Shown: piece after piece, positions 9,632 through 18,170 of the stretch
Numbering within the stretch: the stretch's first letter is position 1
How the letters are laid out: every line of letters starts with the position of its first letter
NCBI RefSeq assembly: GCF_002266285.1
Contig: NZ_NPMS01000001.1
Location: 62,001 to 126,000 of the forward strand
Source: Virgibacillus indicus
Lineage (GTDB): Bacteria > Bacillota > Bacilli > Bacillales > Amphibacillaceae
DNA length: 64,000 nt
Reading direction: 5' to 3'
Notes under the pieces: generated by a model
Database searches by the model: none
What the model was told of the DNA's origin: nothing
Seen by the model: the letters and a program-made list of their open reading frames with translations, nothing else
Made by a program: the position numbers and the translations under genes

Positions 9632-12041
9632 TCCTCTCAAAATAAACATGCATCTTATATTCACAAATCTCACTGGTCATCTCATGCAAGACATCCCGAT
9701 CACTTGTATCAACTTCAAAATTCACCCCAAATTGATTATCCTCAAAATAAACCAGCTCATCTTTACCAACCCATTTTGACATCGGCATGTCAGCAATTAG
9801 TTTAGCAATTTTAGCTTCATCATAATTCCAAAGCTTTTTTGTGTTTTTATTTGAAAAGTCAGTGTTTCTGCGATAACTCTTTTCCATGTAAAACTGATGA
9901 AAATAGGAAGCAGTATCTTCTGGTGTAATACTGTTAAGCCACTCATTTGGTCCTTTATCAAGCAAAAATTGCAAAATCACCATTTTATATGATTTACTCA
10001 TTTGTTCTTTTTCTACCTTATTGAACCAGCGATAATGTTTCCGGTATATATCTGACTCGTGATCTGTAAGTTCCCCGTATTCATTTAAGAATGCAAAATA
10101 TCCTCCAAAGGCCTGTCGATATTCCTTTGAATTAATTATTCCGTTTAGATGAACTTCTTTATAAGTTGGTCTTCTGCCAAATTGCTCTTTCACAGATAGA
10201 TAATCAAAATAAATTCTTTCTTTTCGCGAGCTTCTTTTTCTTCTCAATTCTTCAAGCAGATCGATTACTTCTGTTTCAAAATTAATTGAGCAGGAATCTG
10301 GTACAACTGGAAAAATACTTCCTTGTGCTTTAGTAGGATCTGATTTATATTCATTAAATACTTGAAGCTTCGTATCAGCATTTCGGTAATTTCCGATAAG
10401 GTCAATGATTACACAGTTATTTTTTCCAGCATATTTCCGCAAACCACGGCCAATTTGCTGCGTGAATACTACCAATGACTCTGTTGGTCTCGCAAATAAT
10501 AAAGTATCTACAGATGGAATATCCACACCTTCGTTGAATAAATCAACCGTGAAGATAATTTCTATTTCATTAGTCTCGAGCATTCGTATTGCTTCAGCAC
10601 GTGATATATCTCTGGTAGCTGAAGTCAACGTGATCGATCTAATTCCCTGTTCAGTAAAGTAATCAGACAGAAATTCTGCCTGCTGGATGGAGGAGGTAAA
10701 TGCAAGGGTACGAGTTTGCTTGTATTCCTTCCATTTTTCATAAATTTGCTTTGCCCGATCCTCTTGGAGCTGCTGTATCATCAGCTCATGCTGATCATAT
10801 TGTTTACCCAGCCATTTAATATTTGAGTAATCAATATCGTCTTTTACCCCATGATATATAAAAGGAGTGAGCCAGCCATGCTGGATTGCCTCAATAAATG
10901 TTATTTCATAAGCCACGTTACCATCACAGATTGCAAATACATCCTGACCATCTGTACGTTCAGGGGTTGCTGTTAAGCCCAAAAGAAACTTTGGCTGGAA
11001 GTATTCAATAACCTTTTGATAACTTTTAGCTGCTGCATGATGAAATTCATCAACGATAACTAAATCAAATTCTTCCGGGGTAAATCGGTGCAATTGGTCC
11101 TGGATGCTTAGGGTAAAAATAGATGCAAACAGCATATCATGGTTTGGATCTTTTTCAAATCCGTAATATAACCCCCCCGATTTTCCCAGCACCTGCTCAA
11201 AACTTTTCTTAGCCTGCTTAAGGATTTCCTCACGGTGGGCAATAAATAGTATCTTTTTAAAACGCTGTGCGAAAAAGGCAGCTAGATAGGTTTTTCCAAG
11301 TCCTGTTGCCATTACTACCATTGCTTTATTGTAATCTTCTTCGATGGTATCCTCTAGACCTTTTAATGCATTTAGCTGAGCAGGGCGTGGTTCCAATTTT
11401 GTAATATAGCCGGCGGGTGCTTCTATAATATTTTCATCGAGTGGGACATCTTCTGTGGGTAAAGTTAAATCTATCTCTTCCTGTTTTGTCCAGGTAGAAA
11501 TAAGGTTTGAATTTCTGATATGGAAGTCATCATAATTTTTCTGATAAATTTTAAGAGATTCATGGTTAATCTCAATTGTTTGGTTATCATAAAAAGATTC
11601 AATAAATAATTCTATGGCTTTATTAAAAGTTTCCATGGATGCATTTCGCTGCATTCGAAGATTCCATTCAATCCCTCCAGTTAAAGCAGAGAGTGAAAGG
11701 TTAGAGGACCCGACGATTATAGCTCCTTCTTCACGATGTTTGAATATGTATGTTTTTGGATGAAATGAAATACCATTACTTCGCCATAATCTGATTTCGA
11801 GATTATCACCCAGCAAATCTAATAATCTCTGCAAAGCTTTAGGTTGCGTTACATACAAATAATCACCAGTTAAAATCTTTACATCAGCACCGTCTTTCAA
11901 CCGTTCCTGAAGCACATCAAAAATAACATCTACACCAGACTTCATAATAAATGAGGTAAGGATGTAAATGGTTGAGGAATTATTTATATCTTCTACTAAT
12001 TGCTTATGCAGATCATTTGTATGTAACGAAATATCAGCCAT
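9618..12041 (-). CDS. PLD nuclease-SF2 helicase, second copy without DUF3427
   Basis: 807 residues. The N-terminal PLD half has H94-P-K96 and GSSN (111-114). The helicase core has ATGLGKT (245-251), DEFH (331-334), GLTATPERTD and VDLFNEGVDIPS...QQIGRGLRKY. A region after the helicase (QFGRRPTYKEV...YFAFLNEYG) aligns by eye with the other PLD-helicase (RFGRMPLLYDF...YFAFLQKM), so the two are diverged homologues, but this one ends without DUF3427. Its ATG overlaps the TAA of the MazG-like gene (TAATG), so translation is coupled. It converges on the first PLD-helicase. Likely a DNA-acting defence or repair enzyme; substrate unknown. Confidence 0.88.
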   Translation of the reverse strand: MADISLHTNDLHKQLVEDINNSSTIYILTSFIMKSGVDVIFDVLQERLKDGADVKILTGDYLYVTQPKALQRLLDLLGDNLEIRLWRSNGISFHPKTYIFKHREEGAIIVGSSNLSLSALTGGIEWNLRMQRNASMETFNKAIELFIESFYDNQTIEINHESLKIYQKNYDDFHIRNSNLISTWTKQEEIDLTLPTEDVPLDENIIEAPAGYITKLEPRPAQLNALKGLEDTIEEDYNKAMVVMATGLGKTYLAAFFAQRFKKILFIAHREEILKQAKKSFEQVLGKSGGLYYGFEKDPNHDMLFASIFTLSIQDQLHRFTPEEFDLVIVDEFHHAAAKSYQKVIEYFQPKFLLGLTATPERTDGQDVFAICDGNVAYEITFIEAIQHGWLTPFIYHGVKDDIDYSNIKWLGKQYDQHELMIQQLQEDRAKQIYEKWKEYKQTRTLAFTSSIQQAEFLSDYFTEQGIRSITLTSATRDISRAEAIRMLETNEIEIIFTVDLFNEGVDIPSVDTLLFARPTESLVVFTQQIGRGLRKYAGKNNCVIIDLIGNYRNADTKLQVFNEYKSDPTKAQGSIFPVVPDSCSINFETEVIDLLEELRRKRSSRKERIYFDYLSVKEQFGRRPTYKEVHLNGIINSKEYRQAFGGYFAFLNEYGELTDHESDIYRKHYRWFNKVEKEQMSKSYKMVILQFLLDKGPNEWLNSITPEDTASYFHQFYMEKSYRRNTDFSNKNTKKLWNYDEAKIAKLIADMPMSKWVGKDELVYFEDNQFGVNFEVDTSDRDVLHEMTSEICEYKMHVYFERKGKG

Positions 12042-12364
12042 TAATCTTCAACCTCGATTAGAAATATTTTATCGTCAAAGCCCCCTCGTTTCGTAGCCTT
12101 TTCTTCTCTGATTTTATCCACTTCTTCAATAGATGAACCATGAACACATGCAAGTGCGTGCATCAATTCTAATACATCAGCCAATTCTTCCTTAGCATCT
12201 TCATTGGTTGCTGCAGTCTGATATTCTTCCACCTCTTCATATAACTTTTTCTTTAGTTCCAGAATATAGCGATCCTGGTTTAGTGTTTCTGTTTTTAGTT
12301 CTTTTCCGGACTTTTTGATAATTTCGGGAATTCGGTCACGGACTAATTTATTGTATGTAGACAT
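12041..12364 (-). CDS. MazG-like nucleoside triphosphate pyrophosphohydrolase
   Basis: 107-residue all-alpha NTP pyrophosphohydrolase of the MazG/HisE superfamily. The metal-binding pattern is visible: EEVEEY (43-48) followed by EELAD (59-63), that is ExxE...ExxD. N-terminal YNKLVRDRIPEII and C-terminal KATKRGGFDDKIFL are typical of a stand-alone phosphoribosyl-ATP-pyrophosphohydrolase-like group, not histidine-pathway HisE. AGGAGC precedes the ATG. Its stop overlaps the start of the PLD-helicase, making a tight two-gene unit. The enzyme probably hydrolyses dNTPs/NTPs. The coupling to a nuclease-helicase parallels the NUDIX gene of the facing unit. Confidence 0.85.
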   Translation of the reverse strand: MSTYNKLVRDRIPEIIKKSGKELKTETLNQDRYILELKKKLYEEVEEYQTAATNEDAKEELADVLELMHALACVHGSSIEEVDKIREEKATKRGGFDDKIFLIEVED

Positions 12365-12552
12365 ATTATCGCTCCTATGTTTGTTGTTATTTTTATTTTA
12401 TAGAAAAAGGTATAATCTAGCAAATGAAGATAGATTTAATTTTTAAGAAAATTATCAGATACAATTATTTGTCAATAGATTTTGTTACAATATAATTTAT
12501 ACGATTGTAATCAATCCTATTGCAATTTATTAGAAATACTTGAGGTGATTTT

Positions 12553-14177
12553 ATGTCAAATTATAATGTTAGTAATAGTACCGTAAATGTTTTGCTAGGT
12601 TGGATTGAGCAAGACATTGTAGCTATTCCAGAAATCCAACGTCCATTCGTTTGGAAACCTTCCAAGGTAAGGGATCTATTAGACTCATTGTATAAGGATT
12701 ATCCAGTGGGTTACATCATAACATGGCAAAATCCGGATGCACGATTAAAAGATGGAACTTTTTCTCATGGTAAGAGAATACTTATCGATGGGCAACAACG
12801 CATAACGGCTTTAATGGCAGCGATATCTGATAAAGAGGTTGTTGATAAGGATTATAAGAAAAAACCTATAAATATAGCATTTAACCCAATAGAAGAAAAA
12901 TTTGAGGTGGAAAACCCTGCAATTCGAAAAAATAAAAAATGGATTCCGAATATAGCAGAGGTATTTAAACCGGAATTTAGTATGTATAAGTTCATCAATC
13001 ATTATTGTGAAATTAATTCAGATATGGACCCAGATGTTATCAGTAATGTTATTCAAAAATTAATCCAAATAAAGAATTCCTCCATAGGTATTATTGAACT
13101 GGCTCATACATTGGATATTGAGAGGGTCACTGAAATTTTTATTAGAATTAATTCAGCTGGTGTAAATTTGAGCCAGGCAGACTTTGCTATGTCTAAAATA
13201 TCTGTTAACGATAATTATGATGGCCCACTAATCAGAAAAACAATTGATTATTTTTCCCATTTAATTAAAAGTCCAGCTATTTACGATAATATTAGAATAA
13301 ACGATAGTGAATTTGCAGATAGTGAAAATTTTAATAAGATTAAGTGGGTAAAAGGATATAATACAAATATTTATGAACCAAGCTATTCCGATGTACTGCG
13401 TGTAGCCTTTACCTTTAAATTTCTACGCGGACCTATTTCAAATTTAGTGAGTTTACTTTCTGGAAGAGATTTTGAGACAAGAGAATATAAAGAAGAAATA
13501 ATCGAGCATTCATTTTCTAATTTAAATGATGGGGTTCTAAAGTTTATTGATGAAACCAATTTTAAACGTTTCATTATGATTTTGAAATCAGCCGGCATCA
13601 TTCATAGAAAACTAATTAGGTCACAAAATGCGTTAAATTTTGCCTATGCATTATTTTTGCTTTTACGTGAAAAGGGAATTAATGGATCGGAAATTAATTT
13701 GATTGTAAGAAAGTGGTTAGTTGCCTCTATTTTAACAGAAAGATATTCAGGTTCACCTGAATCAACGTTTGACTACGATATAAAAAGGTTTGCTGCTTAT
13801 TCGGACCCTAAAGAATACGTTAAGTCGGTTGAAGCAGGTGAATTATCAGATGCATATTGGGATAATATACTTCCGACTAATTTGAATACATCTGTAACTA
13901 GCAGTCCGTATTTTAACTTATTTGTTATGGCGCAAATTCATTTTAAAGATCATATCTTGCTCCAGATGTTTATATGGAAGATGTCAAGGACCAAATACAT
14001 GAGTCAAAAATTAAAATTGGTGAGATTAACGACATGGAGCAGTTAAGATTGAATCTGGAAATGAATTGCATTCCCGCTTCTATATTTGAAATGAATGTTG
14101 ACAACTATACTGAATTTTTGCAAGAACGAAGAAAATTGATGGCTGATAAGATAAAATTATTTTACCAGAGTTTGTAA
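12553..14177 (+). pseudogene. DUF262 (GmrSD/ParB-like) protein split by a frameshift
   Basis: The N-terminal DUF262 domain is clear: IPEIQRPFVWKPSKVRDLLDS, then LIDGQQRITAL near residue 80, the ParB/Srx-type nucleotide-binding core of GmrS-like type IV restriction proteins. The first frame runs to 14046 but its last 26 or so residues look random. Another frame, open from 13947, continues sensibly (SYLAPDVYMEDVKDQI...ERRKLMADKIKLFYQSL) to 14177. Restoring one A to the AAA at 13945-13947 would join them into about 541 residues (HFKRSYLAPDVY). So the gene lost one base or the sequence has an error. No DUF1524 HNH domain is recognised. TGAGGTG lies before the ATG. Probably a restriction-type defence gene of the island. 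Confidence 0.75.
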
Positions 14178-14230
14178 CAATACGATTTTTAATACTCTAA
14201 TGATCCTCTTTTACTGTTAACGCTAAGTTG

Positions 14231-14332
14231 ATGGTGAAGGAGGAATTTTTATTAAAACTTCACAAAACCGTAACAACTATCAGTGAAATGTGGGGTGTAT
14301 CCTATTCTAGAATTATAAATTCCATAGGATAA
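14231..14332 (+). other. 33-codon open frame, possible HTH remnant
   Basis: In the 215-base gap after the DUF262 gene, ATG 14231 opens a 33-codon frame whose second half (TVTTISEMWGVSYSRIINS) resembles a helix-turn-helix fragment. No good ribosome site precedes it, since the GGAGG lies inside the frame. It may be debris; expression is not supported. Confidence 0.2.
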
Positions 14333-14392
14333 TTTACCTATGAGGATTAATTTGTAAAAACTATAATTTTAGAATAAGGAGACCGATCCACC

Positions 14393-14917
14393 ATGGAAAA
14401 TTTCACATTTCAAGACATCTACGACCAAAATCATCGAAGAATCCATTACCATATTCATCAGCTAAACATCAAAGACCCTCACCAGGAATACTATTCGGAA
14501 GGACTTACCGCCTTATGGCAGGCATATAAATCCTATGACCGAGATAAAGGTCCTATGTCAACCTATTTCAATTTCATCATTCGGAACCGGCTGATTGATT
14601 TTATTAGAAAGCGAAGTCAGGAACATTCGAAAAGGGTAAGCTTTTTGGAGGAATATCCTGTGTTTCATGAACCGGCATTTTATTCCCTTGAAGAAATGGT
14701 ATTTGAATACAAAAATCCATATGAAAAATTGAAATCCCATTTAACAGAGAATCAGTAGAAATGGTTCTGTAATTCAATTATCGAAGACATACCTTACAAA
14801 AGGATTGCTGAACAGGAAAATACAACACTGGAAGCTGTTAAAGGCTGGGCAAAACAAGTGAAAAAGAAGCTGAGAAAGCTGGAAATCAGGGAAATATTGC
14901 TTGAGGAAAATGGATAG
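14393..14917 (+). pseudogene. Sigma-70-family factor interrupted by in-frame TAG
   Basis: The N-terminal part has sigma region 2 character (EYYSEGLTALWQAYKSYDRDKG then FIIRNRLIDFIRKRSQEHSKR), with a short linker. At 14756-14758 a TAG stops the frame. Reading through it in the same frame gives WFCNSIIEDIPYKRIAEQ followed by TLEAVKGWAKQVKKKLRKL, a clear region 4 helix-turn-helix, ending at TAG 14915. The whole frame would be about 174 codons, normal for a small ECF-like or phage-type sigma factor. One base change explains the lesion, for example from TGG, CAG or AAG. AAGGAG precedes the start codon. Without suppression only region 2 is made and promoter recognition is lost. Confidence 0.75.
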
Positions 14918-15023
14918 AAGTGCATGAAAGGCGAAAAAAATAGATAGTATTAAAAATAAATTTAGATTGAACAACAAAGCAGGGGTAGAGTTACATCTTG
15001 AAAATTTGTAATTTTCCAAACAA

Positions 15024-15057
15024 CTTGTTTACAAGATACTTGTATACATGTTATATT
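15024..15057 (+). promoter_or_regulatory. SigA promoter with two MarR-type operators
   Basis: -35 TTTACA (15029-15034), 17-base spacer, -10 TATATT (15052-15057). Two 12-base near-palindromes, CTTGTTTACAAG (15024-15035) and CTTGTATACATG (15039-15050), lie 15 bases apart and cover the -35 and spacer. This is an autoregulation layout for the MarR gene just downstream. Confidence 0.6.
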
Positions 15058-15103
15058 TTGAATATTATATAAAACTAGAATAATTCAAGGATGGTGGTGA
15101 TTG

Positions 15104-15544
15104 ATGGATAGGTTCGATTGTTTGCATTTTATTTTAGGAAAAGCTTTACAACGAGTAAAACAAGTCAGTAAAGCAAAATTATCTCCTTATGGGGTAACTC
15201 CAGCTCAATTTGGATTGTTATACTTCCTTTGGAAAAAAGATGGACAACCTGGTTCTGAATTAGGGGAGAGACTTCAATTAGACAGTGCTACGGTGACAGG
15301 TATTATAGATCGATTGGAACAAGGCGGTTTTATTGAGCGCAGATTTGATCGCAGTGACCGTCGTAATAAAAAGATTTTTTTAACGGAAAAAGGAAAATCT
15401 TTAGAGCAGCCTCTGTGTCAGAAGATGAACGAATTGGACAAGGAACTTCTGTCAGAATTTGATGAGGAAGAGATTAAGCAATTTAAGAATTTACTGTTCG
15501 ACATTGGATTAAAAAAAAGGACTAAGGCGGGTATGTTTGAGTAA
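15104..15544 (+). CDS. MarR-family transcriptional regulator
   Basis: About 146 residues with a MarR winged helix: YGVTPAQFGLLYFLWKKDGQPGSELGERLQLDSATVTGIIDRLEQGG is the HTH, followed by the wing RRFDRSDRRNKKIFLTEKG. The DxRxxR wing motif is intact. An in-frame TTG sits three bases before the ATG; AAGGA at 15087 and GGTGGTGA upstream fit either. Two palindromes overlap its promoter, so it probably represses itself. It lies 176 bases ahead of an acyl-CoA synthetase gene in the same direction, so control of fatty or aromatic acid activation is a reasonable inference; the ligand may be an acyl-CoA or a phenolic acid. Confidence 0.85.
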   Translation: MDRFDCLHFILGKALQRVKQVSKAKLSPYGVTPAQFGLLYFLWKKDGQPGSELGERLQLDSATVTGIIDRLEQGGFIERRFDRSDRRNKKIFLTEKGKSLEQPLCQKMNELDKELLSEFDEEEIKQFKNLLFDIGLKKRTKAGMFE

Positions 15545-15660
15545 TCAATTCCCAGTTTCTTTCCGCAAGATTTGCCTAAGGCATCTTAGCAATGAAAAAT
15601 ATGAACACGCTTTCAACAGGGCGGTGTACAGTAAAATTTTAAAACTCAACGTTTAGTATA

Positions 15661-15672
15661 TTCCGACCGGAA
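15661..15672. promoter_or_regulatory. Palindrome TTCCGACCGGAA upstream of acyl-CoA synthetase
   Basis: A perfect 5+5 inverted repeat with a 2-base centre, about 50 bases before the synthetase ATG. It differs from the CTTGT-type sites upstream of marR, so it probably binds another regulator, possibly TetR-type. This is inferred from symmetry only. Confidence 0.4.
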
Positions 15673-15723
15673 ATAAGTAAAAGTGCGAAAAAGTATACAA
15701 AATTACACAAGGAGGAGTTATTG

Positions 15724-17268
15724 ATGCAACATATGTTATTTAGTGATCCAATTAAGTTAAATGCAATTCGCTATGGGGAAAAAGAGGCTGTTTCCTTTAA
15801 AGACAAAAGATTTACTTACAAGCAATTTAACAATCGGATTAATCAATTGGGACATGCCTTACAAAATATTGGGATTAAAAAGGGCGATAAAGTCGCTTTC
15901 ATGTTAATGAATTGCAACCAGCTTTTTGAAATTGTTTACGCTTGTGGCAAAATCGGAGCCGTGTTTGTACCGGTCAATTCCAGATTCGTTGGCCCAGAGA
16001 TCAAACACGTATTGGATGATTCGGAGTCCATTGTATTGATTTTCGATCGTCGATTCTCTGAAGAAATCATGTCTATTCATGATCAAGTGAAAACAGAACA
16101 CCATTATATAAGTGTGGGAGAGGTTGATGATGCGGATACTTTAGAATACGAGCAATGGATTTCGGGATTTTCTGTTGAAGAACCTGCGCCTTCGGAACCA
16201 TTGAATGAGCTGGACATGATCTCAATCATGTATACGGGAGGAACGACTGGACACCCGAAAGGTGCGGTTCGTTCCCATCGAAGCTTATATTTGGTTGCAT
16301 TGCTCTTCAGCATCGAGTTTGCGATAGGAAGAAATGGAAAAGGATTGGCTGCAGGGCCTTTATACGGGGCGGCGGCATTTGGAATATCCATACCGAACTT
16401 TTATGTCGGAAACTCGGTCCATATCGTGGAAAAGTTTCATCCGGTCGAAGTGTTACAGGCCATCGAAAAGGAAAAGCCGACCACCACCTTCCTGGCTCCT
16501 CCAATGTTTGACGCAATTTTTTCACTTCCGGAGGATATTCAGAACAAATACGATGTTTCATCTATGAAAGGCTTGATTTCCGTAGGAGCCCCTCTTCACA
16601 CAGGTACGAAGGAAAAGATTCTATCATTCTTTAAATCTGCGGAATTGAATGAATTTTATGGTGCAACTGAACTTGGCGGTGCCGCAAACTTGTTTCCTGA
16701 AGATCAGCAGAATAAAGACCGATCCGTTGGTCTTCCCATGCTGGGGATGGAAGTCAAATTGCTCAACGACGAGGGGAAGGAAGTCGATCAGGGTGACTCA
16801 GGAGCGTTTTATGTTAAAGGCATTACGTTGTGTGACGAATATTATAAACGGCCTGATGCTACAAAAGAAGCATTTCGTGGAGAATGGTTAGGCTTAGGTG
16901 ACGTGGGCGTTCAGGATGAAGATGGTTTTTATTATATCGTGGATAGAAAGCAAGACATGATTCTTTCGGGTGCAATCAATGTATATCCTACAGAAATAGA
17001 GGAAGTCTTGCATAAACATCCAAAAATTGCTGATGTCGCAGTCATTGGTGTACCCCATGAAAAATGGGGAGAGGTACCCATTGCAATTATCGTCTTAAAC
17101 AATGATGAAATTGCTGAAGAGACTGAGATTCTTGAATTTTGTAATGGAAAATTAGCAAAATACAAGATTCCGCATGCTGTAGAATTTGTAAAGGAATTGC
17201 CGCGCAGTCTTCAAGGTAAACTGTTAAAATACAAAATACGTGAAGAATATAGGAAAATCAGGACTTAA
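15724..17268 (+). CDS. Acyl-CoA synthetase (AMP-forming)
   Basis: 514-residue ANL-superfamily ligase that adenylates a carboxylic acid and transfers it to CoA. Motifs: P-loop YTGGTTGHPKG (170-180), EFYGATELGG, GLGDVGVQDEDGFYYIVDRKQD (hinge and Asp), INVYPTEIEEVL, and the catalytic lysine in SLQGKLLKY (K499). AGGAGG is eight bases before ATG 15724; the TTG directly before it is less likely. The body resembles medium/long-chain fatty acid ligases, but the substrate cannot be fixed from sequence alone. It follows a MarR gene and ends at a strong terminator, so it is monocistronic or a two-gene unit with marR. Confidence 0.9.
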   Translation: MQHMLFSDPIKLNAIRYGEKEAVSFKDKRFTYKQFNNRINQLGHALQNIGIKKGDKVAFMLMNCNQLFEIVYACGKIGAVFVPVNSRFVGPEIKHVLDDSESIVLIFDRRFSEEIMSIHDQVKTEHHYISVGEVDDADTLEYEQWISGFSVEEPAPSEPLNELDMISIMYTGGTTGHPKGAVRSHRSLYLVALLFSIEFAIGRNGKGLAAGPLYGAAAFGISIPNFYVGNSVHIVEKFHPVEVLQAIEKEKPTTTFLAPPMFDAIFSLPEDIQNKYDVSSMKGLISVGAPLHTGTKEKILSFFKSAELNEFYGATELGGAANLFPEDQQNKDRSVGLPMLGMEVKLLNDEGKEVDQGDSGAFYVKGITLCDEYYKRPDATKEAFRGEWLGLGDVGVQDEDGFYYIVDRKQDMILSGAINVYPTEIEEVLHKHPKIADVAVIGVPHEKWGEVPIAIIVLNNDEIAEETEILEFCNGKLAKYKIPHAVEFVKELPRSLQGKLLKYKIREEYRKIRT

Positions 17269-17383
17269 TAATCACGGAGGTCAGTAGAGAGGGATTCGTG
17301 TACGAATATGAATTAAATCTAAATAAATTAAATTGGATATGTTCAATTTGAGTCTTTAATTATGATTTAAAATACTTTCATGA

Positions 17384-17417
17384 ACCCTGTGGTCTAATAG
17401 CCGCAGGGTGATTTTTT
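17384..17417 (+). terminator. Rho-independent terminator after acyl-CoA synthetase
   Basis: Stem ACCCTGTGG/CCGCAGGGT with 8-base loop, followed by GATTTTTTT. It serves the synthetase gene and lies between convergent genes. Confidence 0.85.
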
Positions 17418-17432
17418 TCGAAAACTCTAAGT

Positions 17433-18035
17433 CTAAATAGTTTCATTAATTGGTACATAAACTTTTAAATCCATTGTTTCTAACCAGTAGGTAACTAGAT
17501 CCACCCCATCAATTAGCTCAATATTTAAACCTCTGGCATAGCTTCTGGCTGAGGCAGTAAAATCACTTGTTGTTATGACATACCCGCCTTTAGCATTTCT
17601 CTTAATCATATTAGAGTGTACGAGAGCTATCGGCTGGTAACCCAAATCATTTTTATAAGCTTTTACCTGACCAAGGTATAAGCCTTCTTCTCGATTATGT
17701 TCGAAGTCTACACCGAAATCCCCAGTTTTTACAGTTGTAAAGGAAGTACCTCCAAACCTTTTTGCCATTATGTCTGAGACAAACTTTTCAAATTCATATT
17801 GAGTTTCTTTAAGAAATAACTCTGTAGATTTTTCAAAAAACCTTTCATTGTTATCATTTTTGATTACTGGGAAATTAAATCTGTAGGCCAATCCCATTGC
17901 CATGGTTCTTTTGATCTTTTGACCAGATTCAATTTTTTGTGCGATCAAAGATGCATCATGTTCGTTACGCTTTTTTATATACCAGATTAATCCGCCAATT
18001 ATAAGAAATTCAACAAATATAATTAATACTTCCAT
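17433..18035 (-). CDS. Membrane-anchored Mrr-like restriction endonuclease
   Basis: 200 residues starting at the ATG with GAGGTG seven bases upstream; a longer in-frame start exists without such a site. The N-terminus is one hydrophobic helix (MEVLIIFVEFLIIGGLIWYI), so the enzyme is probably tethered to the membrane. Residues 90-200 form an Mrr_cat-type PD-(D/E)XK fold: FEKFVSDIMAKRFGG, D in GDFGVDF, then GQVKAY (the QxK of Mrr), GGYVITTSDFT and IELIDGVDL. Mrr proteins cut modified or foreign DNA. It is divergent from a NERD-domain gene 135 bases away, a pair fitting the nuclease-rich island. Confidence 0.8.
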   Translation of the reverse strand: MEVLIIFVEFLIIGGLIWYIKKRNEHDASLIAQKIESGQKIKRTMAMGLAYRFNFPVIKNDNNERFFEKSTELFLKETQYEFEKFVSDIMAKRFGGTSFTTVKTGDFGVDFEHNREEGLYLGQVKAYKNDLGYQPIALVHSNMIKRNAKGGYVITTSDFTASARSYARGLNIELIDGVDLVTYWLETMDLKVYVPINETI

Positions 18036-18170
18036 AATTTTCACCTCAGTATCCAATATGGGCATAGAAACAGCTGTTTATTCAATTGCTTTATAATCAG
18101 CTATATAGCTTTAAGTTAATAAATTATAACCGATAAAAAGTATAGAACTTATAATATAGGAGTGTTTACT

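Noticed and set aside
13974..14177. Separate 67-residue gene after DUF262
   Set aside because: It has no ribosome site and reads as the displaced C-terminus of the DUF262 protein.
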